Shown piece by piece: positions 36,975 through 48,990 of a DNA stretch of 64,000 nucleotides. How positions within the stretch are numbered: position 1 is the stretch's first letter; each line of letters starts with the position of its first letter. The DNA lies in contig VWPU01002093.1 in the NCBI GenBank assembly GCA_013398955.1, forward strand, positions 434,001-498,000, written 5' to 3'. The position numbers and the translations under genes are program-made. The stretch comes from Callaeas wilsoni. Its lineage: Eukaryota; Chordata; Aves; Passeriformes; Callaeidae. The notes under the pieces are model-generated. The model had not been told where the DNA came from. It was given only the letters and a program-made list of their open reading frames with translations, and did no database searches.

Positions 36975-39900
36975 GTGAGTAAAAATGCCTTCCAATTGCC
37001 AATATAATTGCAGTTAATAATTTGACCTGTGATTTTACCTTTGATCAGAGGAGACTAAACTCGTTAAAACTATTCAGCCTAAAAATAGTTTATGAAATGT
37101 TGACAAGATTTAACATATATATGCATATTACAGATGAGGAAACAAGCAAGAATATGTTGTATCTGCCACTTCCAAAATCAGGGGAATGAAAATGTCACTC
37201 CCTACCACCGACATTTTCAAAGTTAATTTGAAATAAATAGTTGAACAAATAAACAAACTTGAAAGGGACATTTTCAAAAACGACCATGCACTCATGCTGA
37301 GCAGATTAGATTATTGGTCTCTGCATGAGCATCCAATATAATCTCTTTTTTCTTAAGTAAAAAATAAAAGCAACATACCATGTTTTAAATTGTATGTACA
37401 TTCAGAAATTACATTATTTTTCCAATAATAAATGCAGAAAATCATTTTTCTCCATAGAGAATAACACACCTAGCTAGAGTCTTCCAAACAGGTGATACAG
37501 GTAACACAATCAAAAATATTCCAAACTGCCAGATCCAGGGGGATGTTCAGCATCCCCCTTTGTCCCTTTTTTTCAACATTTACTCCCAACATTATAAGAG
37601 GAGACAGAATCTTGGCTCTTTTTTTATTTGTTTGGGCTTTTTTTTCTTAGGGTTTCAATTTATCAATAGTGCTGGATAAGCTTGACTGCAATGAGCTGAC
37701 TAAAGAGTCTTCTGCACTCCATTGCTCTTCTTACAAGCATTAAATTTTTCTGGAAACTGAATTCCAAAAGGTCTGGATTTGGTTCAAACATCCATGTTTT
37801 TCCAGGGATTTATTTGGAATTTTCCAAGCTTGCAACGGCAAGATCAGTCTGCACCTCCCATGAGGACCAGCTGGGCTCCTTGCAGCTTGGCTGGAGGCAC
37901 AAGGGGAGTACCTATGCCTAAGGGAATTCCCCAGCCCTCCCTGCAAGCAGGTCTGTCAAAACCTCAAGGGAAGGCTGGAAAAGGTCTATGCTTATGAGAC
38001 ACGGCTGCCATACTGAGACAGAATGGTAGAGACACAGAAGCAGAAAGATAGAGCTGAAAAACAACAAATCACTAAACTTTCTAGTACTGAAGGGAGCGAG
38101 AGTTTTCTAATTCCTTAGAGAGGTTTCAGCAGTGAAAGGAGCTTTTGTTTTTATCTTAGATGACCAATACGCATCAGGATTAATTAGTAGACGTTAGAAG
38201 ACACTTTCCAATGAAAAATAAACCAACTAGGAAAAAGAGGACCTTCTGAATACTTTGAATTCAAAATGAAGCACAATTCTCAAACACACAACTCTCATTA
38301 AAATTTTTTCCATTGCCTTGGAGATACACATTTCACTGAAAAATTACAGTGTTCTAACAAAAAAGTGGGTTCAGAAGCCCAGTTCTTCCATGGGCACACT
38401 GCTATTTTCTCTACACAGACAAGTGTGAAATGTGAAGGACAACATCCTCTAAATGAAACCAGAGCATCCCACACCTCTGCCACTTGCACTATTTCTTTCT
38501 TCCAGAGAACCCACTTCCAAAGTTAACCTGAAACTTGCAACTGTCTCGTGAACAGGGAATGATCCCACACAAAAGCTGAAACTTGAGTTACAAGATAAGT
38601 TCTTTAATCAATTGTTTGAAATATTCTGTCTTAGATCAATATTAAATTGCTAATTGTTGGTGGTAGAGAATTATTCCGCTACTTCGTTTAGAAGTGCAGA
38701 AAATTGCTTAATTTTGCCAATGGGAAAGGGAGAGAAGTTTTCAGTCTTCATCAATAGACATCAATACAGTCTCAGTATAAACCTCTCTTGGAACACCTCC
38801 ACAAGTAATGTCAGAGAACCAAAAAAGTCTTTTTTTCTATTACAAGAAAAATAAAATGTACTTAGCAAAGACTGCTGATAAACTAGGTTTTGTACAGAAA
38901 TCTACCTCCAATTAATTGAATAAATTTCTTTTGCTTTCTTAATTAACGAGCATTATTCAATATAAAACTGTTTTTTCTTTTTTTTTTTTTAAATTTGCTT
39001 TAAGTGTGTTTGATGAAATAAAGAACAGCTGAAGGGCAGGATTCCTCTGGTCCAAGCTCAGTGTGATGCTCACATGGGCAAATAACACCCTGCCATTAGC
39101 GTGTGCCTGGACAACGAGGGAGAGGGTCTAAAATGGCAAGTGGATGGGTGGAAAAAATACAACCACAAAGTAAAGCAGATCTTCACAGGAATCCGTGAGA
39201 GCTTAGAGCCTTATCTAAAATCCACTGCAGATGATGGCAGCCCTGCATCAAACCCTCTGCATTACAAGGCAGAGCTCTGCTCAGCTTTGCAGGAAAGTTG
39301 AACTCCTGGTCCCTTGCTTGGCAGAGGTAGAGACTTCTTTCCCAAGACTGTGTTAACTTTTGAAGGAAGCACTATTCCTTCCTCCTCAGCTAGGAAAAAT
39401 GGAGACAATGGAGACTGTTTCAAAGGGGGAGGAAAGGGTTATGCATGAGCACTCGGGAGGAAGAAGTCCCAACACTCAGGTGCAATAACCACCCAGCAGT
39501 ACAGAGAGATACTGTTTGCCAGTAATTCAGACATTCATTACCATAGCCCAGAAAAATGGCACAACAGATCATTGCAAGTAAAACAACTGGCTTTTTTGAA
39601 TGCATGCTTTTCCCTCCCTCATCATCATTCCCAAAGCCCTTCTTCTATTCCCTTCTCAAGTCTCAACCCATTTCCCACAGCATTGAAAGTGCACTGTACT
39701 GAAAGCCACGAGCAAACAAGATCCAGTACAATCAGTGAACTGTGCTGAATACAGTTCATCTAAAAACACCAGCAGATACACCACAGCATCACGTGTGATG
39801 AGAACTGTCATTCCTCATGGATTAGAGAAAGGAGTCCAGAAATCTTGAAACACATTCAAGATTGTGGACAAGATTGGCTATTATGTCCCTAAGCATTATG

Positions 39901-40399
39901 TCATGAAGCTTTTCAAGCTTAAAATTCAACAGTTCCTGCAAGAACCCACTTACCAGCTATCCAAGGAGCCTGACACAGGCATTTTACACCTGCTCTGTTT
40001 CCTGTTGCTTTTGCAAAAGAAATCCATGTATCTCACACTCATAACTTCCAGGAAAAGTCAAAAAAATCTCCAAGTCCAGCACCTCAGACAGCCAGGCTAG
40101 GCAGAAAACAGAGAAGTGCCTCTCACCAGTGTGTCAAACTGGATCAGGGAAATCTAAAGCAGGAGGAAGAAAAGCAGTTATATCATTAAAGGCCAATTCC
40201 TGGAAGAGAAATGTTGCTCGTGAGCTGATCAGTGTGAGCCTGCCGAAATGATGTATGGCTAGGTGGGGAGGGTATGTGTGCACACACATGCACACAAACG
40301 TCAGCCCCTTCCTTGGAAGTGGATTAGGTGGCAGATGGTGTCACAACCTGAGCTGCTATCAAGAGCAGAGCTCACACTGTCCTGCTCTCCTGTGCTTAG

Positions 40400-41400
40400 A
40401 GATGAAAGCAGCAAAGACAAGCCATTAAAAAAAAGGCTGATAAATAGCTGACAATCAGCTTTGTCACTGGCAGTGAGTGGAACGGCATCCCTTCGCTTCC
40501 TCCCTTCTCCCTCCAGAGTCCTTGCAGGCAAAATCCCTTCTGAAATGGAGACAAAAGAGGAAACAAACGTGTGTGTGCAATCTCCCAGCATGAGAAATAC
40601 CAGAGGCTCAATTTTTCACAGGGAAACTAGAACCTGCTATTACCAGCCCAAATATCAGAAGCCAGGACAGAGTGGGGGGAAGCAGAACACTCAGCTTAAG
40701 ATCTATTAAAAGCAAAGTGAGTAGAGTAGAAACAAAGAAAGAAAAAAAAAAGAACAACAACAAAAAAAAAGGAAGAAAAAACCCACTGCCCTTGATTGCC
40801 AACACAATGAAAATAAATGAGGGAAATAATGCCTGGGAGAGGCATACCAGCTGAAAGCAATCACAATGACTTTGTGCAGGCACCCCTGTTATTACTAATT
40901 ATTACAGATAATGAGGGTTTTCAGGCTGAGCAAAGGGATTTTTTTCAGTTCCTAAAACCCCCTTCTCCCTGTCCTGTCACCTGCCTCTCCCTTTTTCTCT
41001 TGCCTCTAGCACCTGCTTTACATAGCTTTCCTTGTATTATCATTAGCTTCGTGGATAATTGATAGCTGTGCTCGTCCAGCTGATGCTAAGAAAAGAACGA
41101 CAAGGTGGTTCAACACACACTGGCTATAAATAGACACACAACATGGCCAGCGTTTGCCAACATCTGATGATGCCTTCCCTCCTGGGTCCTAAAGTTAGCT
41201 AGTTTCTCAAAGTCACGGAAGCAAAGGAAAGCAAGGTAAAATGCCTTCAATTAATTTTGCAGAGATTGAAGGGATAAAAATAAGAGTGGGGCTTTATATT
41301 TTTATGACATGCTAAAAATACCCACTTTATGAAACCTTCGGCATAGTTTGCAAAGCAGAGTTTAAAAGCCTTTACTTTTTTTTGGCAGCAACCGTGAAGC
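40400..41400. promoter_or_regulatory. Candidate conserved regulatory block
   Basis: This kilobase contains several motif-dense, low-noise stretches: a homeodomain cluster ttattactaattattacag at 40889-40907, 'ggataattgatagctg' at 41052-41067, 'ctggctataaatagac' at 41119-41134 and 'ccttcaattaattttgcag' at 41244-41262. It has no transposon. An A-rich run at 40730-40790 divides it. The call is inference from sequence texture; multi-species conservation would decide. Confidence 0.22.
40730..40790. repeat. A-rich low-complexity run with AAC/GAAA units
   Basis: Sixty bases dominated by A with scattered G and C (agaacaacaacaaaaaaaaa type). No transposon attached. Confidence 0.8.
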
Positions 41401-44400
41401 TCCAGATATTTAGCTGGTGGTGGGGTCTTGGTCAATAGGGCTGAAAAGGGTCAGGAGCAGATCTCTGCTGAGTACAGCGTGTGGGAGCAAGGCAGAGGAC
41501 AATCCAAACCTCCCAGCTGCGCTGAGCCCCCGGCAGCTCTGCAAAGCCCGAGTGCTCATGCTCCGAGCTCCGAGGGTGACGGCTGTCAGTCAGTGCAGGG
41601 GAATCACAGCTGCCTCTGCATGGCTGCCAGGAGGCTCAGGCTGCCTCAGGCACTGACGCAGCAGCCAAGCCTCGAGCCTCACCTCTGGTTCCTTCTGGAC
41701 GCTTCTGGGGCAAAGTGCTGACCTATCTTTCACCAGACATGCCAGAGGTAGGCTGCCAACTGGAAAAACCCTGGTCTAGCTTGGCCCATCGCCAAAGGAG
41801 GTATGATGCTCCATGCAGGTTCCCTTTGGCAAACCCCTGCTGTTGACCCTCCCCAGAGCCCTCTCCAGTGCTGCAGTACAGAAATGACCTTTGCACGATT
41901 CAGCCAGACTCTCGGCAGGTTCACCCCCCTGCCCAGCTTACCCCACCTCCCAACCCCACCTCTCAGCGCATTTTCTCCTCCTTTGACAAAAAGCTACCCC
42001 AACACAGTGTAGGCTCCAAAATCACCTGCTCCCAAATTGTAGCAGATGTTTATCTCATTTTGTCTTAGTCATTGTATCCAGGTGGACTTTGCCGATCAAG
42101 CCGATATTTTTTCCCCCCAACATAAAATTTTTATTTCGGGAAATCCTTAGTGCCTTCCATCTACAACCACTAATATGGGCTCAGTTCTCACTCACCGAGA
42201 GCCAGCTAAGCTTCATCAGTACAAATAAGGCAAGGAGCAGTTTAAAATTTCTCCTGCTGAGGAAGGCACCTGCAGGAAAGTGTTTGCCCCAGCGCACGCC
42301 AAGGTATCAGTACTGATTTTGTCCTTGCAGTAGCCACCTCCCATTTCAGAGCTGATGAACTCACAGATGCTCTCAGGACTTTCTCATTTTCTTTCTGAAA
42401 GCCATTTTAGACTGCAGGAGTACAGCAGCATGAAAATAAACAACTGTTTGTCCTAATCCTCAATCAAATACCAAAACAGAGAAAATCTGGCACCTTGTGT
42501 TCTCACACAAAATGTCCAGTCACGACACAATAGCAGTATCTCAAACCTCAGGGAAGGGAAAAAAGAAGGGAACCTAAGCCAAGTCTCCATGCAGCTCTGT
42601 GACAGGCAGCAGGCACACAGCAAGAACAGTGGTACAAAGCCACACAACTTGGAGGAGTGGGAGGAGGACTTTTTCTTAAAAAAGCTCCAGAGATCTGCAT
42701 AAGGTGGAGGCTTCATCTTAAACTTGTATCTTGAAGCTACTGAGAAAAGCTCCATCAGGAGCAAAAGAAAAAAAACCTTCCTTTTATAAAATTGCTTACC
42801 TAGTCAGTGCAGGAGGGAAAACATTCTATAGATGAAACAAAGAATAAAAGCATTCAAACAGTTTTTCCTTTCACCAGCCAAAAATGTACCCATTAAATGG
42901 AAGATTTAAATACTTAATGTCCAAAACAAACAAGAGAATTTATCCAAAACAAGACTGCTGGTTCAACACAAACCAGCAGCACTCACAATAGAGATGATAG
43001 AGGTTTTACACATAGCTGCACTAATACCAGTTGGGGACAGACAAAACCCACTCAAGGAAGAAAATATGCAGCTTCCCTTTACAGTAGCAGAAAGACAGGG
43101 GTCAGATGGAGAACAACTCACCTTCCCTTTCTTTGTTGCTCTTGCACAAAGCAGTTAACATCACCAGAAGTGTGGGAGACAATTTAGCAGGGATCAGTGC
43201 TAGGAGTCTCAATAGATTATGCTATTATTTTGAGATTGTGTAAGAGAACAAATTAACCTTCTTTATAAGTCTTGACTTACTTTAATAGATTTAGTGGATG
43301 TTGGACTAGAAATAACATCTTGCATTCCTTTAATTTCTGTACTGACCTCCTTACAATGAATATCCACTATTTGAGCACTGGCACTGTTAACCACATGGTC
43401 AAACCCTCAACTACTTGACTGGTGTCTTGCTCACACACTTATGACTAAAGGAATCACCACCCTGAGACCAGCAATGCTTTTCCCACAAGCTCAGGTTAGC
43501 AGAAACCTTGGAGATTTTTCCACCTTTCCTTATAGCAGATGGCCCTGTGTATTTCCCCAAGATCACCTGGGTATTTTGACTACCAAATTCCCACTCCAGC
43601 AGAGACCCAGGAAGCTGGGAGTGTCTGACATCTCACTCAATGGTTCCTCGCAGCATGGGAGAGTTTTTCAAACACTGTTCTAGAGGGCTTAATTTTATTA
43701 CAGGCATATGAGAGTTCCTTTAAAATATAGATACAAGAAAGTTCAGATATTTTTCCCCCACGAATCCAGACTTTTCAATTATGTTTACCTGCAATTGCAG
43801 AAACAGGACTCAATGACCAGCATAGTCTCATCCAGTTCTTTATTGCTCCCCACCTATTTTTGGTTTTACATATCTAATGTTTTTCCCCCTATGCTTTCAA
43901 AAATTACAAAAGAGTTGGATTTTTTTTTGACAGGCACATAAGCCTGCACCCCTCACACCGGCAGAAAAGCATTTTTCTGTAGATTAGCCAAAGATATGAT
44001 TGATTTCCACCTATGCTCAGCCTACCACTGAAATGCTGCATTTCAGATGCAACTTTTATGTAGTAACCTATTTTACTTCAAATTGGGCTGAAAATCCAGA
44101 AGTTACTGCTAATGGAGAATTCTAGTGTAGAGTATACAGAGGAAACAGGAGGGGAAAGTTTCCAGATGAAAGGAAAGAGTAATTTCCCGATGAAATCGTA
44201 AGACAAAGGAGTGATGCTCATGATGGTGACAATTGCAGAAGGAAATCAACTGGAGATCGAGAGAGGCAAGGTGAGCTACCAGGTGGGCTGAAACTAAGCC
44301 TGGGAAAGTGAAGTCTTGCTTAGAAACATCATCATGCCATTATTAAACTCCACATAGAGAGCTCAGCCTGACAGATTCTGTCTTACTGAAGATCCCTGAA

Positions 44401-45439
44401 GCCTCACCCCATCCACCATCTACTCTGTCAACTCAGTCTTCGACTGTAAATGAAAAATTTATAAAAGGCCTGGTAGGGAGAGTGGTTGAATGGCTGCAAC
44501 CCCCTCAAGAAGAATTCCTTCACGGTGCTTACAAATCAGAGCATGTGTTTGGCACTTGCCTCTCTCTGACAGGGTTCAGCCACAATGAGTGCCCGGGGTA
44601 GGGATCCCAGCTTCCCTTAAAACTCTGTTTTGCAGGCAGACCAGAACAAGGGAGAAATAGTGTGCCGCAGGCTATGCTCATGAATTCATTCAGAGCACAA
44701 GATACGTGGAAGTCTGGCTTAGAAGTGGTAGCATTTCTAGGCACATCTCTTGCTGCAAGAACAAATCTTGCAGATTTGCAGGAGAATCCCATGCATCCTC
44801 CTGGTTTTTGTCATTCCTGGCTGGGCAGCTCGAGCTAATGGGAGCTTCCCTATAGCTCTGCCTGTCAGAATCTATCGTGGCTGTTCCAAGGCAGAGCAGA
44901 TATGCAAGAGAATGACAGCAGGCTCCCTTTAAAGATAGTTCAGGCATTGATCACAGGAAAATTTTGAGCATTATTTGCACTGTACATTTTCGTCTGTCAG
45001 CCACTCAAGATACACAAATCACATCTGCTTCTTGAGGACAGCATTTGCTCCTACCAGTAAAATAAAATCTTTATTATGCAAGTTACTCAAAAACATGCAT
45101 GGTACCCAGTGCTACATATGCTAAGGGTATTCTCTGAACAGCAGGAAGGTATTAGAAACTGGAATTAAACTGTGTCCTCACCCTAAATTTATGTAGCAAA
45201 TATACAAGCAGAGGCAGCGTGGAGGGCATTTTTGTTAGCTCATCTAGACAGTCATACCCTGTAGCTGTGGAGATTTCATTTCCTTTGGCAAAGACATTTG
45301 TGCCCCGGCTGCCCACTTCCATCAGTGGGAGATCAGTGGAAACACAAAGATAAACTTATATGGGAGCTCACAGGAACATGCGTATCTGAGGCACATCTGA
45401 AGGTGCTGTGTCTGCAAAGCAACACACTGTCATCCTTGA
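41401..45439. other. Single-copy non-coding DNA; GC-richer patch at 41500-41720
   Basis: The patch 41515-41585 has about six CpG sites (gctgcgctgagcccccggc type), but nothing identifies it as a promoter. Otherwise nothing recognised. Confidence 0.45.
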
Positions 45440-46031
45440 GGGTTCTTTCTTTTTTGCCTTTCTCCTTTTAGTTTCTCACCTTTTTGTTTGTTTTATAGCT
45501 CTATTTTTTTTCTGAGGTTTTCGGAGTCCACCGCTCTCCCCACCCCCTGCACCCCTCCCCTTTAAAACGAATGAGCCCTCTCTCTCTCAAACACTTTGCT
45601 TTCCCTAGGTAATAGGACATTTTCTCCTCCTTTCCGTGCTCTCACCTTTTAGTATCCATCCCCCACACCTCTCTAATTCAGTATCCTCATTACACTTATG
45701 TTCTTTGCTTGCTTTTCTTCTTCCACCCTCTCCATTTAATCTCCTCCCTCCCATTGCCTTACAAATCTCTACCTTCCTTGCCCCATTCATTTTCTCCACT
45801 AACCATTCCTCCCTTCCCCTTTTATCCTGCTCAGTTCCTACTCCCCCACTTCATTCCTACCCACACAGCATCCACTGTGCCTTTCTCCTCCCGCCCCAGT
45901 TTCAAAACTCCTCATTATATTTCATTTTCCTGAATTCTATTCAGGTTCTTATATCAGCCTATCTCCCTTCATCATGTCACTGCATATTTCCCATCTCCTG
46001 AATCTTTCCTTCCCCATCCACCCTCTCCATT
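45440..46031. repeat. Pyrimidine-rich tract, about 0.6 kb, strand-asymmetric
   Basis: The plus strand is dominated by C and T without a fixed repeat unit. I counted 12, 11 and 14 purines in the three 60-base rows starting at 45721, 45781 and 45841, so about 80% pyrimidine there. Words such as ctcctcccttcc and tccaccctctcc recur. Because the asymmetry comes from C as well as T, a poly(T) explanation fails. It could be an aged pyrimidine satellite, an H-DNA-forming tract, or splicing-related sequence in a plus-strand intron. Confidence 0.65.
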
Positions 46032-48900
46032 TATAACAGTAGTGGGATTGGTCCTCTTACTAACAGCTACGACCTATTAAAATTTTGGATATAAGTTTTT
46101 TTGATCGTAACTAAAGCCCCTTCATCCTCCTATGCTATTTATCTGTCTATAAGCCCCACACACATCTCATTCCTGCTACATGCAGTCTTCTGTCACAAGC
46201 AGTGCAAATGCTCTCCTAACACGGAATGATTTAATCCTAGGATAGCCAATGTTCATGGAACTGTATCACACAATTCAACCAGCAGTTCTTTCTGGTGGGA
46301 CAAGTTCACAACTTGCTATTTACTCCAAGAACACCGAAATTAGTCTGATTTCAGATTTCACCTGCAGGTTGATTGACAAACACACTCTCTCACCCTTGCC
46401 AGCACCAGCTGCTGCATGTCTGTGTTTGCGCAGTCCGGGATGAGCAGGGAACACTTCCCTGTGTCCACTGCTCAGCAGTAACACGAGCTCTCATGGAAGC
46501 TATGCCAACCACCAAATGTCAAAGGACAACTACAATTCTTTCTCAATGTGAGGTGTAGACAGAAGGGCATGATTATAATAAGTTATTAAAAAGAAAAAAA
46601 ATCAAGCAAGTGAGATTAACAGACAAAACTCAGTTAAGAAACTGACTCAATCAACCTCCCAGGGTTGGAGTTGATCAGGGAACCGTTCAGTAGGACCTTC
46701 AATACAAAGAATTGAGGTTGTATAAAGATGGTTCTTTTCCATGCTGATGTAAACAGAAGCTCTACCTAACCTCCTTCATCCTCCCCTTACTCCCAGATTC
46801 AAATGACTGCATGATTTGACATTTTAAATTCAAGTGAAAAAACCACAATACCTGGTGAGAGATGTTGTTCTCAGCAGGATGTCTGGCGTCAAGCAGAGAA
46901 CAAATACAAGCAACCCAGGCTCTTGGAGCTACTACAGCACTGGGGAAAATAATAATTTTTTTTAAAAAAAGCCAAACAAAACTGACATTTTAATGATTTC
47001 TGCTGCTTATACATACACTTATCCTCTCTGACTTTGTTGAGATGGCATTGTCTGAAGGCCAGAGAAGAAAGTTGTTCTACCACCTTTCTCACATCTAGGA
47101 GAAGGGATGTGGCTGCTATGGCCTTGCAGAATAGGGAGAGAGCTAGATATCATATCCACAGACCTTAACCTGCACTTGCCACTCAGCTTCTAACATCCCT
47201 CCATCTTCCCCTCATCATCTGCCATCTCCTGCTCCTCTTCTTCAGACTTCTCAGAGAAGGAACATGACAGGACTGTCAATAAAACAATTCCTGTTGACTT
47301 TAAGGCCTTACTCAAGTAACATGGAGAACGTGTCCTCTGCCTCTGGTGCTGAGGACATTTTCACACACAAATGTTGTTCTTCAGGAAATAAGCTGAGAAT
47401 GCTGCTGCAGCTGGTTAAAGGTCTTTTTAATCCAAAATGTTAGAACCTCGTGCTTAACCATTCCATCATTCCCCCCACTCCTCCCCAAATCCTTGAGGTG
47501 CTTCTGCTGGTAGCTAGTTGCCATAGGAACCCTAATCTTTATGTGTTTTGCTTATTAAATAAACTAGCATCAGAACTCTCCTTTATGGGCTACTCTGTCC
47601 TTCTCCCTTTAGCCCTCCCTCCCTCCCTGAAAAAGAGATCAAAAAGATAATGTCTGATAATCTTCCTTTCTCCACAGCTCCTATGAGTTTTCCAAGTCCA
47701 ATATCCATAATTTAGCAGAAATAGCCACTGTGATGCAGAGGGGTACATTAGGCCCGAGTGTTCTCTGGATTTGTCAAGAGAGGAATCAGAGGTGAGGCAG
47801 AGAGCACCAGGTAGGATAATGCAGCTTACGAACCAAATGCTACAATAACAGAGACACCCAGTCCCAGATATTTTAGATGAAACTTTCCAACACTTCCCAT
47901 GACAACTCCCTTCTCCTACAGTTCCCATTATCAGCCTCGTCGTATCCCACTATACATTGGCAATGCAATTTTAATGCCATTAGTGAGGGGACAGCCCTGA
48001 AAAGATATTTCACAGATGAAAGCTGAAAACAGAAAGCAAAGGAGGCTAAACATACAAGAAACACTAAAAATATAAGATGCTGGCAGCAACCTAGAACTTT
48101 TTAACATGAAGTAAGTTTTTTCCTTTCTATGGACCAGAGATCTAGCCCAGAATTATGTAGGTCACAAGCAAACCTTGTTTCATCTGGTCTTAAGCCAATA
48201 CTTAGAAGGTGATAACTCCCACTCAGAGACACCATTTCTTTTCTTCATGTATTTTCTTGAGAGACAAAAAACTGAAGTGGCAAGAGATGCTGGGTGAAGG
48301 AATAAAGCCAAGTGGCTTTGTGTGCATGTGTAATTGTCTAACCATGCTTTCCATCTCAGGAGGAAAATATATATATATATATACACGCACATATATATAC
48401 ACATATGCTAAATGCAGAGATTCCTAAGTTGTTCTTCCCCTCATAATTTTTAGTACAACAAATATCATTCAGAGAAAGAGCAATGCTATCTCACTCATTT
48501 GCATGGAAGTAAATACCTAGAAAATTAATAGTGTCAAGATGGAAAGGAACAGGCAGAAGGGGATTTTCAAGAGGCTGAATTCCCACTGCATGCAACACCC
48601 AAGCAGGTTAGCAAACAAGGACCCTATTTACCTCAAATTAATAACTAGTTAATCCTTCATCCACACCACAACAAAATAACCTCACACCATAGCAGAAGCA
48701 TCAGTTTCAGGATCATTTGGGCATACCCAGGGATCTGCAGCAGCTGTTCACCGGCATATGGATCATGGTCCCCATGGAAGACTTTGCATTGCTCAGCCTG
48801 CCTCCAGTGGATAAAACCACAATTCTGAAAGCAGTTGAACTGCTGATTTCTAGCTAATTCAAGACTTGGGCTGGTCTGAGTTTAGCTGAAAGATCCAGCA
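46032..48900. other. Single-copy non-coding DNA with one AT microsatellite
   Basis: Only the AT repeat at 48367-48406 is recognised. No gene seen. Confidence 0.5.
48367..48406. repeat. (AT)n / (AC)n microsatellite
   Basis: A perfect AT run at 48367-48383 followed by mixed acacgcac, atatatatac and acatat units. Confidence 0.9.
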
Positions 48901-48914
48901 GCTATGGCAAATAA

Positions 48915-48990
48915 TCGCCAGAGAAACAGCTGCTGTTACAGTGTGGTTTACAATTAGTTGTCCTATTGTTGTGCTTTGCACATAGGTCCC
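48915..48990. promoter_or_regulatory. Candidate enhancer: E-box, RUNX, homeodomain and SOX words in 45 bp
   Basis: CAGCTG (48927-48932), TGTGGTTT (48942-48949, RUNX consensus), CAATTAG (48951-48957) and CCTATTGTT (48962-48970, SOX core ATTGTT) follow one another closely. Each word is common alone; their packing is the reason for mention. No experimental or alignment evidence. Confidence 0.2.

Larger units (their letters stand above)
31861..40399. other. Single-copy non-coding DNA, one short CA repeat
   Basis: Apart from the CA repeat at 35695-35710 and a possible microexon at 36942-36974, I recognise nothing. No transposon is visible. A strong pyrimidine tract plus AG at 35130-35159 lacks a matching donor. 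Confidence 0.5.

Noticed and set aside
37130..37150. MIR-like word cagatgaggaaac
   Set aside because: Only about 15 bases match and the flanks do not follow the MIR pattern.
39736..39758. Small hairpin (tgaactgt / acagttca)
   Set aside because: Eight-bp stem with a 7-nt loop; too short for a microRNA precursor and expected by chance.
40273..40292. Alternating GT/CA palindrome, possible Z-DNA
   Set aside because: Short and imperfect; such words are common in vertebrate DNA.
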